Shown here piece after piece: positions 11,506-23,224 of a stretch of DNA of 64,000 bases. Under the pieces are notes generated by a model. The model saw nothing but the letters and a program-made list of their open reading frames with translations. It was not told the origin of the DNA and searched no databases. The stretch covers positions 58,845,676-58,909,675 of the forward strand of contig CM049316.1 in NCBI GenBank assembly GCA_026874595.1. Direction: 5' to 3'. Position numbers and translations under genes: made by a program. Origin of the DNA: Sipunculus nudus. Its lineage: Eukaryota > Annelida > Sipuncula > Golfingiida > Sipunculidae. Within the stretch, counting starts at the first letter, position 1. Every line of letters starts with the position of its first letter.

Positions 11506-12617
11506 TTTGATTTATCTATAGACATACAGTATTAATACCATATACCTATCCGTCACTGCCAGTTATGGTCGGACGGAGTGGTTGGCATTAATGCTGTAAA
11601 GCTTCGTAGTGTCAGAAGTCGGCTAGTTTTCAAATCTGATCCCCATATAGCATTTTGGTCTTTTAATAAATGTTTAACTAGCATATATTTGAAAACAAGA
11701 GAAAAAAATTTAATTTGAACTTCTTATCATGTCTTTTGTATAAATACGAGTGGCAATGTATCTCTACTTTTATTTTATAATTCATGTCACATGTGTATAT
11801 TTTTGTTATTTACATACTTAAAATCATTAATATTTTAATGTTAAAAGTTAAAGTGAATTTCCCAGATATATTAATTAAGGCCAGCTGACCAGTTGCCATT
11901 TATAGGAAATAATAAAGTTAGATGTATATTATCTATAATTTTATCATATTATCACAATATGTTTGAAATAATGTAAAATAATGCTCACTGGATTTTAAAT
12001 GTGGGATCTGTTATAGGATATTGTTATTTCATGTTTAAATAAAATCAGATATGTCCAAATGTCTTCAGTTAAAAAAAAAATCCTGAAAATCATGCTAAAT
12101 ATTATGATTATGAATATAATAAAATATTTTGAATTAAAAACAGATTATGAAAATAGATTAATGCCATTAATTTACATGTTAGTGCATGTATTTTTAAACT
12201 GACTTGGAGCTGTGGAATAGTTTATTCCAGAAATTTTGAACAACTGAGATTTTGCTCCTTTTTCTATAAATTATTATTCCTTATTGGCTTTCACATAAAA
12301 TACATCTAACAGAAACAGGAAATTGTCGATTTTCATAATGTTTATGATAATTGACAATCTGTTAGACTACACATTTCTCTGTTTATTCCATGATTTCATG
12401 TAACCCCATGTAGAATTTGATATTGATGAATAACCGTAAATGGTAATGGTTTGAATAATCATTACAAAGTTAACAATAACTTTACCATGCTAGATGTTTG
12501 TCTGATTTTGTTAATCATATTAAATTTGATTTACATTTCTTATCATTTTCCACCTTTATTATTCCATACACAGTGCTATACTCACAGCCCATAGAACAAA
12601 TCTGAGGTTACTTCTGA
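11506..12617. other. AT-rich non-coding stretch
   Basis: Strongly AT-rich, with dense stops. I see no repeats, motifs or genes. Confidence 0.6.
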
Positions 12618-13320
12618 ATTGAAATTAAATTGGAATTGAAAGAAAATTGTATGAATTGGATTTTAGTTAAGTTGATATAAATTTAAATTAAATGATTTGC
12701 AAGTGAATTTGAATTGAAAGTCCACAGGCTCAGATGAATTGAATTGAATTAATGAATTTTATTTTACATTTCTCACCCTTATTTCAAGTATTGCTTATTA
12801 GAAGTTTTATCTTGTAATAGCGGTAACTAGTTCATTTGCTGCTCAGCTGTGCAGTGTAAAGCACAGCTTCCTCTGGTAGGACCTCACAGAACAAGAGTGA
12901 GCAGCTTATTCTTGCATACTGAATTTTGTATATCACCACACTTACAAATTATGATCTAAAGATTGCAACTTTTGAAAATTGAGGTGTGAATTAGAATTTT
13001 ATATATATATAAAAAGATATAAAAGATAAGTTGGAATTTATATTCTCCAGCAATACATTGAATTGACTGATGATTCATAATAATTCTTGATTTTGAATGG
13101 AATTGGAATTGAATTGGAATTCAAGTTACATAAAAGTTCATTTGGAATTTCTTTAAAATCCTTCTGATTTGGAAAAGAATTGACATTTTTTGAAAATGCT
13201 TATACTGGAATTGCATTTAAATTGAAGTTTCATGAAATTTCTCGAATTTAAATTGATTTGTAATCAAAGATTCTAAAAGATTTTAAGAATTGGAATTGAA
13301 AAATTTAAATTGATGTTGGA
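12618..13320. repeat. Degenerate GAATT-type simple repeat
   Basis: Words such as 'gaattgaatt', 'ggaattgaattgg' and 'tggaatt' recur many times over about 700 bp, separated by unrelated bases. This looks like an old, decayed pentanucleotide array. Confidence 0.7.
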
Positions 13321-13339
13321 TCTGATCATGAGAGTGAAT

Positions 13340-13860
13340 GATCAAGGCACCATGTCATGACTGTACAGCAGGCATAGCGGAGTAAGACCACTTAATATAA
13401 GGCGACAGCCAGCTCAACACCAGTTGAGGCTTGAAGGCGTGTTTTAGCAGATCATAACACAGCTGGAGCCTACAGTCTGGCAGCTTTTGAAGGCTGTATG
13501 AATTGATACTGTGTCAGTTCCCAGTTGATGGAGCCAAGCAGAATGATCAGAAGATGTTATGGCCTGCAGGGGTTGGGCAGGGTCACCTGATGCACGCGTG
13601 TCCCGCCAAGCATAACTAAACTGGCGTGTTGTCTGTTTACTACCCACTCTTTCTGATTATATATGTTTCACTATACCAGGTTGAGTTACCACACACCCCT
13701 GAGGCCAGCTGGGGAAACTGCAGTTCAGTGCTGTATGCTTGTTATGTAATATCACAGTTATGTTACAACACAACACTGTAGGCAGCAGAAATAATTCTTG
13801 CTACATTTGGAAATTAATAGGCCCGTAGCCTGTAGGTGGCGCTGTCTCTTAAGTGAGAAT
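13340..13860. other. GC-richer island
   Basis: Higher GC than its flanks, with words such as 'ctgaggccagctggggaaactgc'. It ends at the CTCF-like motif at 13829. Open frames are short and unconvincing. Candidate regulatory DNA. Confidence 0.3.
13829..13842 (+). promoter_or_regulatory. CTCF-like motif
   Basis: CCTGTAGGTGGCGC matches 13 of 14 positions of the bilaterian CTCF consensus CCASYAGRKGGCRS; only the third base differs. About one such 13-of-14 match would be expected by chance in 64 kb on two strands, so on its own it is weak. Confidence 0.4.
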
Positions 13861-14719
13861 GAAGATAATGATATGAAAAAATGAGATCTTATATCCCAGT
13901 CCCCTAGAATTCAGGTTTTATACACATGGGCTAGGTTATTTATATATAATGCCGGAATTATAGGTCAAATATGAGGACATATGAGTAAGCTTTGTTAAAA
14001 TGCCTGTGTGTTGCTTCGGGGGGTGGGGGGGGAGGCAGGTTTGAGCCTCATTCCTTCAGACATCCAGTGACTTGGACTAAGTTCCCAAGTGAAGATGAGG
14101 TTAAGCATATCATCAGGCTGATTTAAAAAGATAGTGTAGCCAGTAAACATTGATTAATTTAATTTGCTCATTTAAATGCACGTTTTGCCTTACTTATGGT
14201 CTTGCTTAGCTATCCTTCAACTAAGGTATGCAAAAAAAATAAATAAATAAAAAAAAAAGAAAAACAGAAAGTCAGTATTAGATTTAGATTATGGTGTCTG
14301 TAAGCTAAAGTTAGCTTAAGTATATTGATATTGAGAAAGGGTTAGATTTAATATCAAGGTATAAATCAGCCTAAGTAAATTGTGATTTAGGAAGGGTAAG
14401 ATAAATATCAAGGGATCAGTAATGTAAGGTTTGCCTTAAGTAGAATATTATGGTTTAGGATGGGTTGGTTTAAACAATATTTTTTATTGCAAAACAAAGC
14501 AATGAGGATTGGAAAACAGGGCACAGCCCTATATCAATTCCTCTCATTTAGGATGGGTTATATAAATATCAAGGTATCAGTCAGATCAGAATGGTATTGT
14601 AAGCTGAAGTAAGCTGAAGCATATTAAGTCCAGCTTTAAGTAGGATCAGGGACTCTTTAAATTGGGTGTCTGCCACAGAAGATAGTAAGGGTTAGATTAT
14701 TTAAAGGGGTTTTGTCAGT
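13861..14719. other. Non-coding, degenerate low-order repeats
   Basis: A G-rich tract at 14019-14034 precedes a box B-like GGTTTGAGCCTC. From about 14280 words such as 'ttaggatgggtt', 'atatcaagg' and 'taagctgaag' recur irregularly, suggesting a decayed tandem array that continues to about 14990. Confidence 0.4.
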
Positions 14720-14767
14720 TAAGATAACTTAAGTCTAAGATAACTTAAGTCTAAGATAACTTAAGTC
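14720..14767. repeat. 16-bp tandem repeat, three copies
   Basis: Three exact copies of TAAGATAACTTAAGTC in a row, embedded in the decayed 'taag'-rich region. Confidence 0.95.
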
Positions 14768-15099
14768 GAAGTATATATGATCAAGTGATTAAGTGATGCA
14801 TAGATTAAGGTGAAGGTATTTGCCTGCTATGTTAAGTTTAAGAATATAAAGTCAGGCTTAAATTAAGATCAGGGTATATGTCATCTAGTGTCTGCCAAAG
14901 CAGATAGCAAGGCTTAGCTTATGATAAGGTTATTTGCCAGTTAAAGCATGCCTTGAGAAACAGATAGTTCAGGCTTAGATTTAGTTCAGGGTGGGGTTAT
15001 GACAAAGGCAATGTATGTAGCTGTATATTGAAGTATATGTTGAGACTGGGATGCCAGTGGTTAGACGAGATGAGCTTTTGGATACAGTACCTGTCTGGC

Positions 15100-15440
15100 G
15101 ATGCGCAGATGAGAGCGTGTATTTGACACGCTGACATATCATGTATTGTACATGGGGGTCCCCCCTTCACTATATCAGGTCTGCTGTATTCAAGACACCA
15201 GCTGTGAGCAGCGGCTGAAAGCAACTTGAGAAGACGGTGACAAGCAACAGTTAATCAGCCTGTCATTGTCTGCCGCTTAACCAGGGGGCGCCTCTCTTGT
15301 TCTTTTGTTAATTAGTCTGCTCCTGCATTGCGTAAATGTCAAAACAATCCATGCCAAATGCCAAGGTCAAAGGGTCACGTTACAACTGTAATTGACAGAT
15401 TATGCCAATTTTCATTCTACACTGTGGCCTACTGTAATGT
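15100..15440 (+). promoter_or_regulatory. Candidate regulatory island
   Basis: A GC-richer island carrying several clean motifs. ACCAGGGGGCGC (15280-15291) equals the core of the vertebrate CTCF site. AGGTCA-aa-GGGTCA (15364-15377) is a nuclear-receptor direct repeat with 2-bp spacing. TAATTGACAG combines a homeodomain core with a Meis/TGIF TGACAG, and TTAATTAG lies upstream. No convincing open frame is present. The clustering suggests an enhancer or boundary element; this is inference from motifs only. Confidence 0.35.
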
Positions 15441-15524
15441 TTATCTGGGTCGTTTTACTGGTGTTTAATGCCGATCCTTTGTTATTAAAATCATGATTTT
15501 TGATATAATGAAGTATTCTATAAG

Positions 15525-15715
15525 TTATCATCAGACAAAGCTTGATCAGTCTTGTCTGTCAGACTTAATATTGATAACTTCAGGATGAATTCCCTTATTT
15601 AAAACAAAAACAATATCATTAAGTGTTTGTTACTTTATCATCAGACAGGTCTTGTCTGTTAGACTTAATATTAATTATGGTTATTAAAAACAAAAACACA
15701 ATATTATGAGATAGT
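15525..15715. repeat. 110-bp tandem duplication
   Basis: TTATCATCAGACA, 'tcttgtctgt(c/t)agacttaatatt' and 'aaaacaaaaacaatat' occur in the same order at 15525 and again at 15635. The first copy has an extra 'aagcttgatcag'. Two copies are present, the second somewhat shorter. Confidence 0.85.
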
Positions 15716-15748
15716 CATGAACTTCAAAACCAAGTTTCAACCAAATAG

Positions 15749-15762
15749 GTGATTGGGCCCCT
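15749..15762 (-). repeat. Solo end of the TTAA-type element
   Basis: GTGATTGGGCCCCT is identical to the right end of the small element at 47509-47566 and nearly identical to the reverse complement of the left end at 16287. Here TTTA rather than TTAA follows, and no partner end is visible upstream. Confidence 0.5.
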
Positions 15763-16286
15763 TTTATATTCACATAATGAACTTGGCCAATGCGGATCTT
15801 TCATTGTTTTGCCAACTGGGTTTGGAGAAGAAATGGTTAACCATATCCAATGAAACTTCAAAATTCCAATTTAAAATTTTGTATCATTAAGGAACATGCC
15901 ATTTCTGCACCTCTTGCTTGGTAGCTTTAAAGACTGATTGACAACTGCACATAAAGAAAATAGTTTTTCCAAGCTATATTACCTCAGGAGCCATCTGACA
16001 AGTTACATAACATCTTAGTAGGACAGTTGGAAGCTGTATAGTCGATATTATGTCCAAGGGTCAGAAACTTTTTAAAGACCTTTCAACATGTAACATTATG
16101 GCAACATTTTCAGTGGGAATGTTTCACCAGTTTAGTGTTTATAATATAATGTGAAGTATAATTGTAAAGTATTTACTTTAATGCTTTGTTGAATGATTAT
16201 GGTGATGAATGGAGAAAGACCTTATGATCAATGACTTTTTGTGTTCACAGCTGTACAGAATCACCATAGAGTGCTTTGTTCTTTAA

Positions 16287-16809
16287 AGGGGCCCAATTAC
16301 CAATGAAGCATGTTGTGTAAACACAAAAAAATAGCTTCTTTCCTTTAAAATTAATATGTACCTGCTAAAATATTGCCCTTAAACCTTTTGCTTTCTCCTG
16401 TAAACAACTGTTAAAAACAATGGACCGGGCGCAATGAAAGGTGTCAACATAAACAGCGCGTGGGGCCATGTACATTGCTGAGCTAAAACACGTGTCAATC
16501 AGGAGATGCCCGGTCTGACTTGGCACAAAAAAAAATAATACATGTTTCTGCTTGCTAAAACACAGCGTAATGCCCCTCTTAATCGGACCTCCGGTCAAGC
16601 GGCCTTGTTATGGTAAACAGACTATGTTTAACGACTATGTTTACCAATATGCAGAGCAAAAACATGGTGTAAAACGGCCGTATGCAAGGAAATGAGACCG
16701 TGCGCTGAGATGGTTTTGCTGGGAAACATTTATATGCAAAACTGAACTGATATAGGGAACTGATAGAGTATGTAAGAATAGCCATAATTTAGCTCCTGAT
16801 TATGTCCCT
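16287..16809. mobile_element. TTAA-flanked element, 523 bp
   Basis: TTAA borders both sides (16283-16286 and 16810-16813). The left end is AGGGGCCCAATTAC. The right end in reverse complement is AGGGACATAATCAG, an imperfect inverted repeat. The left end matches the ends at 47.5 kb (13 of 14). TTAA target duplication is a hallmark of piggyBac-like transposons, so this may be a non-autonomous member. No transposase frame is present. Its interior is GC-richer and holds forkhead-like sites, unusual for a plain MITE. Confidence 0.5.
16613..16645. promoter_or_regulatory. Forkhead-site cluster
   Basis: GTAAACA (16613-16619), TGTTTAA (16625-16631) and TGTTTAC (16639-16645) lie within 33 bp. The outer two form a 9-bp inverted repeat TGGTAAACA/TGTTTACCA. 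The word matches the FOX-family core TRTTTAC. Confidence 0.35.
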
Positions 16810-16894
16810 TTAATAGCCATAACACAGAACTCGGTCTAATGATTTTGTTTTTGTGACATCACCAGCAGATTTTTCTTCCAGGGTGGGGGGGGGG

Positions 16895-16968
16895 ATGACT
16901 TTGTATATATATACACACACACACACACATAATATATTACTTTTTCAGCATCTCTGAGTGACATATTC

Positions 16969-17009
<41 letters not shown>
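16895..17009. repeat. (TA)n, (CA)n and (TA)n microsatellites
   Basis: A short TA run and a CA run sit at about 16903-16929, and a 38-bp TA run at 16972-17009. A G run precedes them at about 16882-16893. Confidence 0.92.
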
Positions 17010-17013
<4 letters not shown>

Positions 17014-17244
17014 TATTATATAAATATATATTCTTAATTATATTTCAAATAATTATACTATTATAATAGAAAATAAGTTATTTTGTGAATTCTGAGCAAG
17101 GTTTAGATATAACATTTTTGAGTAAATGGATTCAAAGTTTTTAATTCTATTTATTAATATATTTCATTTGCAATATTATAATATTATTCTCTGAAAAGTG
17201 GGGGGGGGATGATAACATTGGCCATCCCCCCTTTACCAAAAAGT

Positions 17245-17264
17245 GGGGGGTATATATACCCCCC
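17245..17264. repeat. 20-bp perfect G/C palindrome
   Basis: Six Gs, TATATATA, six Cs: a perfect palindrome. It lies among further G and C runs at 17201-17275 that can also pair with each other. Confidence 0.95.
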
Positions 17265-17317
17265 ATCCCCCCCTACATTGACACCCCTGATCACCAGCTT
17301 GAATATCTAAGTTTTTT

Positions 17318-17346
17318 AGCTCAGCTGACTATAAGTCATCTGAGCT
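17318..17346. repeat. Hairpin at the head of the GTCC element
   Basis: AGCTCAGCTGAC and GTCATCTGAGCT pair with one mismatch around a 5-base loop. It directly precedes the (GTCC)n tract. Confidence 0.8.
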
Positions 17347-17349
17347 ATA

Positions 17350-17400
17350 GTCGTGGTCCGTTGTCCGTCGTCCGTCCGTCTGTCCGTCCGTCCGTCCGTA
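17350..17400. repeat. (GTCC)n / (GTCCGTCC)n tract
   Basis: A run of GTCC and GTC units about 45 bp long. A hairpin followed by such a tract and then 'aattcggcata' sequence is a repeat style I associate with mollusc genomes. That association is from memory and not verified. Confidence 0.85.
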
Positions 17401-17401
17401 G

Positions 17402-18710
17402 ATGTGGCACGTTTTGAAACCGTAAGACCTAGGAATCCAAAATTCGGCATAATGTTAGATGTCCCCAAGATCTCCTACCAAGCCGAAAACTGGGTCTTTG
17501 CAACTTCGTTTCTTTGAGAAATTAAGGAAAAACCTCAATTTTTTATTAAAAACCTATTTTCACACTTCAGGACTGCCTAATATCAAAACCACTCATCTGT
17601 TTTTCCTCATATTTACCATAAATATTCCTCTATATAGTTCCTATGTACATGCCAGAAATTAAAAAAAGTTATGGGCCCAAACATAATGCATTTTGTAAAA
17701 AAATCAGGAAAGATATTTGATCACTTAACACCAAAAAAATGTTAAAGCTATGGACCTTTTTTCCGGTAATATAACTTTAATTAATCAAAATTAAATTGTA
17801 AACCCAAAATTAGATGAAAATCTTTTAAATTTTTTAAAATATTAATAAAAATAAAAAATTGGTACCTTAAATTGTGCCCAACTTTGACCATGGCACGTTT
17901 TTTTCCTGTAAGTACTGTGGATTTAATTTTCACAGCATGTTTTTGATAGCATTTAAACTGTTAACACCAAAAATTTGAAACCAGTTGATCAAAAACTGTA
18001 GATTTTAATCAAGTTTTCAAGCACCATATAACATATTGTTTACATCAAGCTAGTGTTATGCAGTTTGCAAGAGCTCAGCTCCCCAGCTTCAGCTCTAAGT
18101 TCCTTAAATTCGGCATACAGTTAGATGTCTCCAAAATCCCCTACCATGCCAAGAATTTAGTCACTAGGACTTAATACCTTCGAGATATTAATGAAAAACT
18201 TCATTTTTCCATTAAAAACCCATTGTTACACTTCAAGACTGCCTAATATCAAAACCACTGATCTGACTTTAATCATAAATAATATACATATTTTTCATTC
18301 TCTATGCACATGCCAGAATGATGTCAGTATTGCGTAATTGTTTTAAGTTATGGGCCCAAACATAATGCACTTTGTAAAAAATCAAGAAATATATTTACTC
18401 CCTTAACAAGGGCATTGCTGAAGCTAGAGATTTTTTTGTCAGGGATGTAACATTATTTAATCAAGATTCAATTGAATACCCAAAATTAGTTCTGAATTTT
18501 TCAAATTTTATAAGTTATTAGTATAAATATAAAATTAGTACCTTAAATTTTGCCCAACTGTGACCATGGCACGTTTGTTTCCCGTGAGCACTGTTGATAT
18601 AATTTTCATATCATGCACACATAAGGATTTCAGCTTTTTAGTTTAGAAAGCTGAAAGAAATTGGCCAAAAATTGTAGCTTTAATTAATGTTTTTTATGAG
18701 ACCCTGTCAG
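17402..18710 (+). repeat. Large tandem repeat, about 2.5 units
   Basis: Units open with a 'ggcacgttt' word at 17406, 17893 and 18569. Units one and two share 'aaattcggcata', 'gttagatgtc', 'cttcaggactgcctaatatcaaaaccact', 'atgccagaa', 'atgggcccaaacataatgca' and 'ttgcccaact'. Unit two carries about 190 bp more near its start. The third unit is cut off after about 140 bp. Together with the hairpin and GTCC tract this looks like a composite repetitive element, possibly Helitron-like. There is no coding capacity. Confidence 0.8.
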
Positions 18711-20509
18711 ACATTGGCTCTCTCCAGCCCCTCTTGAGTCACCTGTATGTTGACCTTGTTGACCTTTCATCAAATTATGCATGCTTGAGGCCAGGCATAC
18801 ACGGAATCCAGGCAGCTTATGGCCAGCCACAGTTGATCTAGGTGTCAATCCCAACTCATCTAGTAGTTTTAACCAACAACATAACAATAAACAAATTAAT
18901 AAATTTTTATTGGTTTTTAATAACAAATTAAAGAAGAATAGAAAAGGAATTTGTTAGTTTTTAATAACAGGAAATTAACTTGCAGTTACTGATGATATAA
19001 GAATCTTGTATCGATGGGTAGAATGTCACATATTCCAAATAAAACCATGCAGTCACCTATGGCATTTTTCAGTTCAATTTTAATGATAAAGAAGTAAATC
19101 ATGTTATTCATTACTAATCATTAGGGATCATATGAAGGAAATTAATGATAGACAAAGATGCAGTTGATAATATTAATCTAGATTCCTACTGTGTCTAGTG
19201 TGTACAATGATGTGAAATGAGTCCAAAATGAATTTTTACAGTTATTTTTTAATATAAATAAAAGCCATAAAACCAGGTACTTATGATCATTATTTAAATG
19301 TGTGAATTTTGTATATTCTGGATTCTCAACATCATTGTTTGGTGAAAACTGAATAAATACCAGACATGGTGCGAATACTTTGTAATTGTATTTAAATACG
19401 AATATGATTATGTACTCCATTATAAAATTTCTTGCATAAAGAATGGGAATTCAGGTAAAAATGAAAGTATATGAATACTCGTGCCAATACTTTCAAAATG
19501 TATTCATGAATGCATTCATAAATATATATTCTTTAATATTATTTTAATAATCATATCAGTTATATTTCATTTTAAAAAAAATATAATTCTCTTATTATTT
19601 TTAATAAAAATTATATTTGGGACAATATTTTTATTTTTTTTTAATAAATAGTTAAACTCTTATATTATATGTTCTGCTTATAAGTTATATGGCCAAGTCA
19701 AAATCTGTGTGACAATAGTACTCCATTTGTGAATAAAATAAATGAAATCAATCCTCTTCCCTGTCTCCAAAGGTACTATCAAAATCATACATAAGCTAAA
19801 CAACAACTCATAATACAGCTTATGATACCACACAAAACCAGCATGTGCCTCATTTCTAAATAATATTTTTTTATCATATATAACAGCTGAGCGTCGTGAC
19901 CCATAGGTCCCTTGTTTATCACTTCTCGCATGATAAATAAGTCACAAAAAACAGTTACTGTTTTTTTCACTAGGGCAATCCGCAATATATCACCAGTCAT
20001 GCATACTTTGGACTGGAAACTTTTTACTGGCTCACTTATGTATTATCATAAGAAAAAAAATATGGAGACATGTGCACTTACATGATCTATATGGTCCTTT
20101 TATATATTTTTCTATACCATAAATTAAGATTCAGGGTAATATAACAGATGCTTGTGATGTGCACTTGTCACTAATCATATATGAAGCGAATCCAGCCGAT
20201 ACATTGATTCTGTTTATTAAAACAAAAAAAAATGCCAGAAAATGTGTTAAGTACAGGTGTGAGTACAAATGAGTAAATTGAAAAAGTAACAGTTCATCAG
20301 AATATATAATTAAAAAAAAAATATCAGCTAATCACCAGAAACCCTTCAGTTAAGAGGTGAAATTTTTTATAGGGATAGGTTAAGTCCATAACATTATTGA
20401 ATTATTTAAAAGAAAAGTGTGTTATAATAATAACATATGCCCCAATTAAGTCTGGGAAAAGTAACTTTTCCATCACCTTGACATTTTGCATAGGGTTTCA
20501 GGACCTGTA
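18711..20509. other. AT-rich non-coding stretch
   Basis: AT-rich with dense stops on both strands. Short open frames of up to about 80 codons look random. I see no array or inverted repeat. Confidence 0.55.
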
Positions 20510-20835
20510 GTTATGTATGGGTCTACCTGGCGCTTTACGAGGTACAAGTGTACAGGAACAAATCCGCTGTGCCATTTATCCAGGAGGTGTGAATCGGCCT
20601 TTTACATGTCAAATGCCTATCAGGGAAAAAAGGAAAAAAAATTGTTGTGACTTGCTCAGCCATCACCGACAATCCCTTTGTGTTTTAAGAATGTCAGCGT
20701 ATGCCGCCATGCCACGTTCATCATTAATGGCCACTTCAAAAAGAAAGGACCCTTTCCTCTTTAACCCAAAGACCTTGTTTTTTCTGTTTTTAACGTTACC
20801 TTTGAAGATTCCAGGACTAAAATTTTCTATGATTT
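20510..20835 (+). other. GC-richer island, 107-codon open frame
   Basis: The left 250 bp are markedly GC-richer than the flanks and contain a frame open from 20517 to 20838. The peptide turns hydrophobic and Phe/Leu-rich at its end, where the DNA becomes T-rich, so that half is probably composition. No family is recognised. Conserved non-coding element or part of an exon. Confidence 0.2.
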
Positions 20836-21614
20836 ATTAGTTATTTTAAACAATACTCGCCAATGTGGTAATAAAAATACTGTAAAGTCATACATATTTA
20901 GGTCATTGGGTATGATATTGTTGTTTCACAGTTTGTTAAAGCACATTTGATGTCAGTGTCTGTTTGTGATTCAGTTGAAGAATTTACGTTAAACAGATAA
21001 ATATATTGATATGATAAATGTTGATGTCTTTCGTTTGATTCATGGAAAATATGACATTATTTCATGGTAGATTTTGCTCTGATTATTGTTATGCCATCAT
21101 ACATTTCACATCTTGTTGATAATTCTTATTTCACCAAAGAAGAATAAATACAGACTTCAGCGAAATATTAATTATTGCATGCTATAGAGGCAGATTAGCT
21201 ATGTAATTAACAGAGTCGTTGCATACCCTGCCGTTATGTTGCAGGACTTTTTAAAGTTTCAGGACACTATCTTCTAGAGGATAGAAATATAAAAAATTCC
21301 TATTAAAGATTTATCCTTAATATCAGTATAAAAATCAGTTTGGTTAAGTCAGTATTATATTAAGTCAGTATTATAATGAAACTGATAACCTTGTACTATA
21401 ATAAATGTACACTACCAGTTTGTCATTGATAATTCTATTGTTTTTATCTTCATTGAATTACATATTATCACAAGAACCAGTACAGGTACATATATCATAT
21501 TTACACTATATTACTGATCATATATTTACACGTATATTGTAAATTTATAGTTACATTATGAACTTTATATCAGTTTCTTCATTATACTATTGTTTTGTTT
21601 CCATTAATTTGCAG

Positions 21615-21653
21615 ATGTCATTAACAAATCCAGGATCCGGCACAATGATCTAG
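21615..21653 (+). other. Candidate 39-bp microexon
   Basis: A strong acceptor with a long pyrimidine tract (TTGTTTTGTTTCCATTAATTTGCAG) ends at 21614, and CTAG|gtaatg follows at 21654. The 39 bases are a multiple of three. In the frame that leaves one base at each end, they read VINKSRIRHNDL, charged and basic, preceded by a split codon. Symmetric phase would allow clean skipping, as in neuronal microexons. Flanks are AT-rich intron-like DNA. Host gene unknown; chance occurrence cannot be excluded. Confidence 0.25.
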
Positions 21654-21839
21654 GTAATGAAATTTATTTTATCAACATTTTTGTCTCTCTGAAATTTTAA
21701 TTCATCCTTGAAATTTAAGGTAAAAAAAGGAATGATTCTTAGCCAGGGGTTATGAACATACTCTCAAAATGTAAAAAAAAAGGTTTACCAGCCAAGCAAG
21801 GAATACACGAGCCAGTGTTGTTCATTTAATTTTGAGTGA

Positions 21840-22110
21840 CAGCTCAACGCCCCGGTGACCGTTTGAACAGGCCACAGGCTCAGAGAGAATTGCCCCACAC
21901 GTGGTTTCTGGGCGGAGCCTGATGCCTGTCGAGTGTTTGTTGACTTCCATTTGGTTGGCTGCTAGTCACATCAGAAGTTTTTTTAGCCGATAGGCCCATT
22001 TGCACCACCTGGTGCTTAAGTGCGCCATAAACGGTCAAAGCAGGCAGCGTGAAAATCAGTAGCTTCTTTAGAAGTGCAAGATTTCCGCTGCCTTTAGGAG
22101 CATACAAGCA
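21840..22110. promoter_or_regulatory. Candidate regulatory island
   Basis: GC-richer than its flanks. GCACCA-cc-TGGTGC (22002-22015) is an inverted repeat containing an E-box CACCTG, immediately followed by CTTAAGTG (22015-22022), the NK-homeodomain core. The minus-strand open frame here is not protein-like. Regulatory function is inferred from motif density only. Confidence 0.3.
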
Positions 22111-22539
22111 AGTATATGTGGCACAGACATAAATGTACAACTAAAAGAGAGCAAAAATTAGACTTTTGTTGTATGATGTCCACATTTGTATTTGTTTGCA
22201 GTAATTTATGAACTTTAGAGCATCTTTAACTGATAAATCATGAAGCTTTGTTTGTACAGACATGTAAGTCAATAGATCTGTGGTTAAATATAGTTAAACA
22301 AGATACAAAACTATTATATATTGTTAATATTTAATGTGATATAATAGATATATTTAATAAAGATCCCATTATAAGTCTACATATACCTTTTTACCCAATT
22401 ATTGTAGAATAAAATTTGAGAAAATGTTGAATGTTTTAGAGCCACATATAACTATTTAACAAAAAGGCCAAAACTATCCAAATATGCTACTTTTGTCACT
22501 ATTGTGTTATTGGTAATTTGTTCTGCACCAAATCTTGCT

Positions 22540-23000
22540 TTGTAACTTTTGTCTGCACCATTTCTGTAAGCCAGCTGAAACATCCTATATTCAGCTGGTA
22601 TTGACCAGCCATGTTGGCTTTCAGCTGGCTGAACCACCCAGTTGGAAGGTAGGGTGGAGGAAGTCTGAACCCACAGGGTTCTGTGGAGTGAGATTGGTGT
22701 GGGAACATAAACGTACATTGACTGAAAAGATCAGTGGTAGACTAGTTTGACTGGCAGAGATTTCACGGAGTCCTGGCTTTCTTTCATCCAGTCAGATAGT
22801 ACATTAAGACCGAAATAACCCCATCGCTTCAGCACATGATGCCTGGTGTATATTGTTAGTCTCTATGTAGCCCCGACTAATAACACGCTCCCTGTATAAC
22901 ATATGATTGTCCTTCTTAACATATGGGTCAGACAGAAGTTTTCTCAATATTAATGGTCGGGAATGTTTGGTCATTGGTGTCTGTAAACAGGTCTGGGGGG
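22540..23000. other. Non-coding, slightly GC-richer
   Basis: 'cagctggct' and related words recur near 22590-22640, giving short open frames on both strands that mirror each other. I see no gene. Confidence 0.35.
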
Positions 23001-23224
23001 GTCTGGTGATGTACTAATTTTATCCCTATTTATCATATCCCTTCCTGCTGTGGGTGTTTTTTTACCCATAATTTAGATGTTACTTTTGATGCAATTTAGT
23101 TAATGTAACATATTCATCACCCCAAGATATTTAACTTCATTGAAGTATATGAATTATGTGAGGAATTAAGTAAAGGTACTCTTTGCATCTACTTGTTAAG
23201 AGGTAATTATGGGCAGTGTTAATC

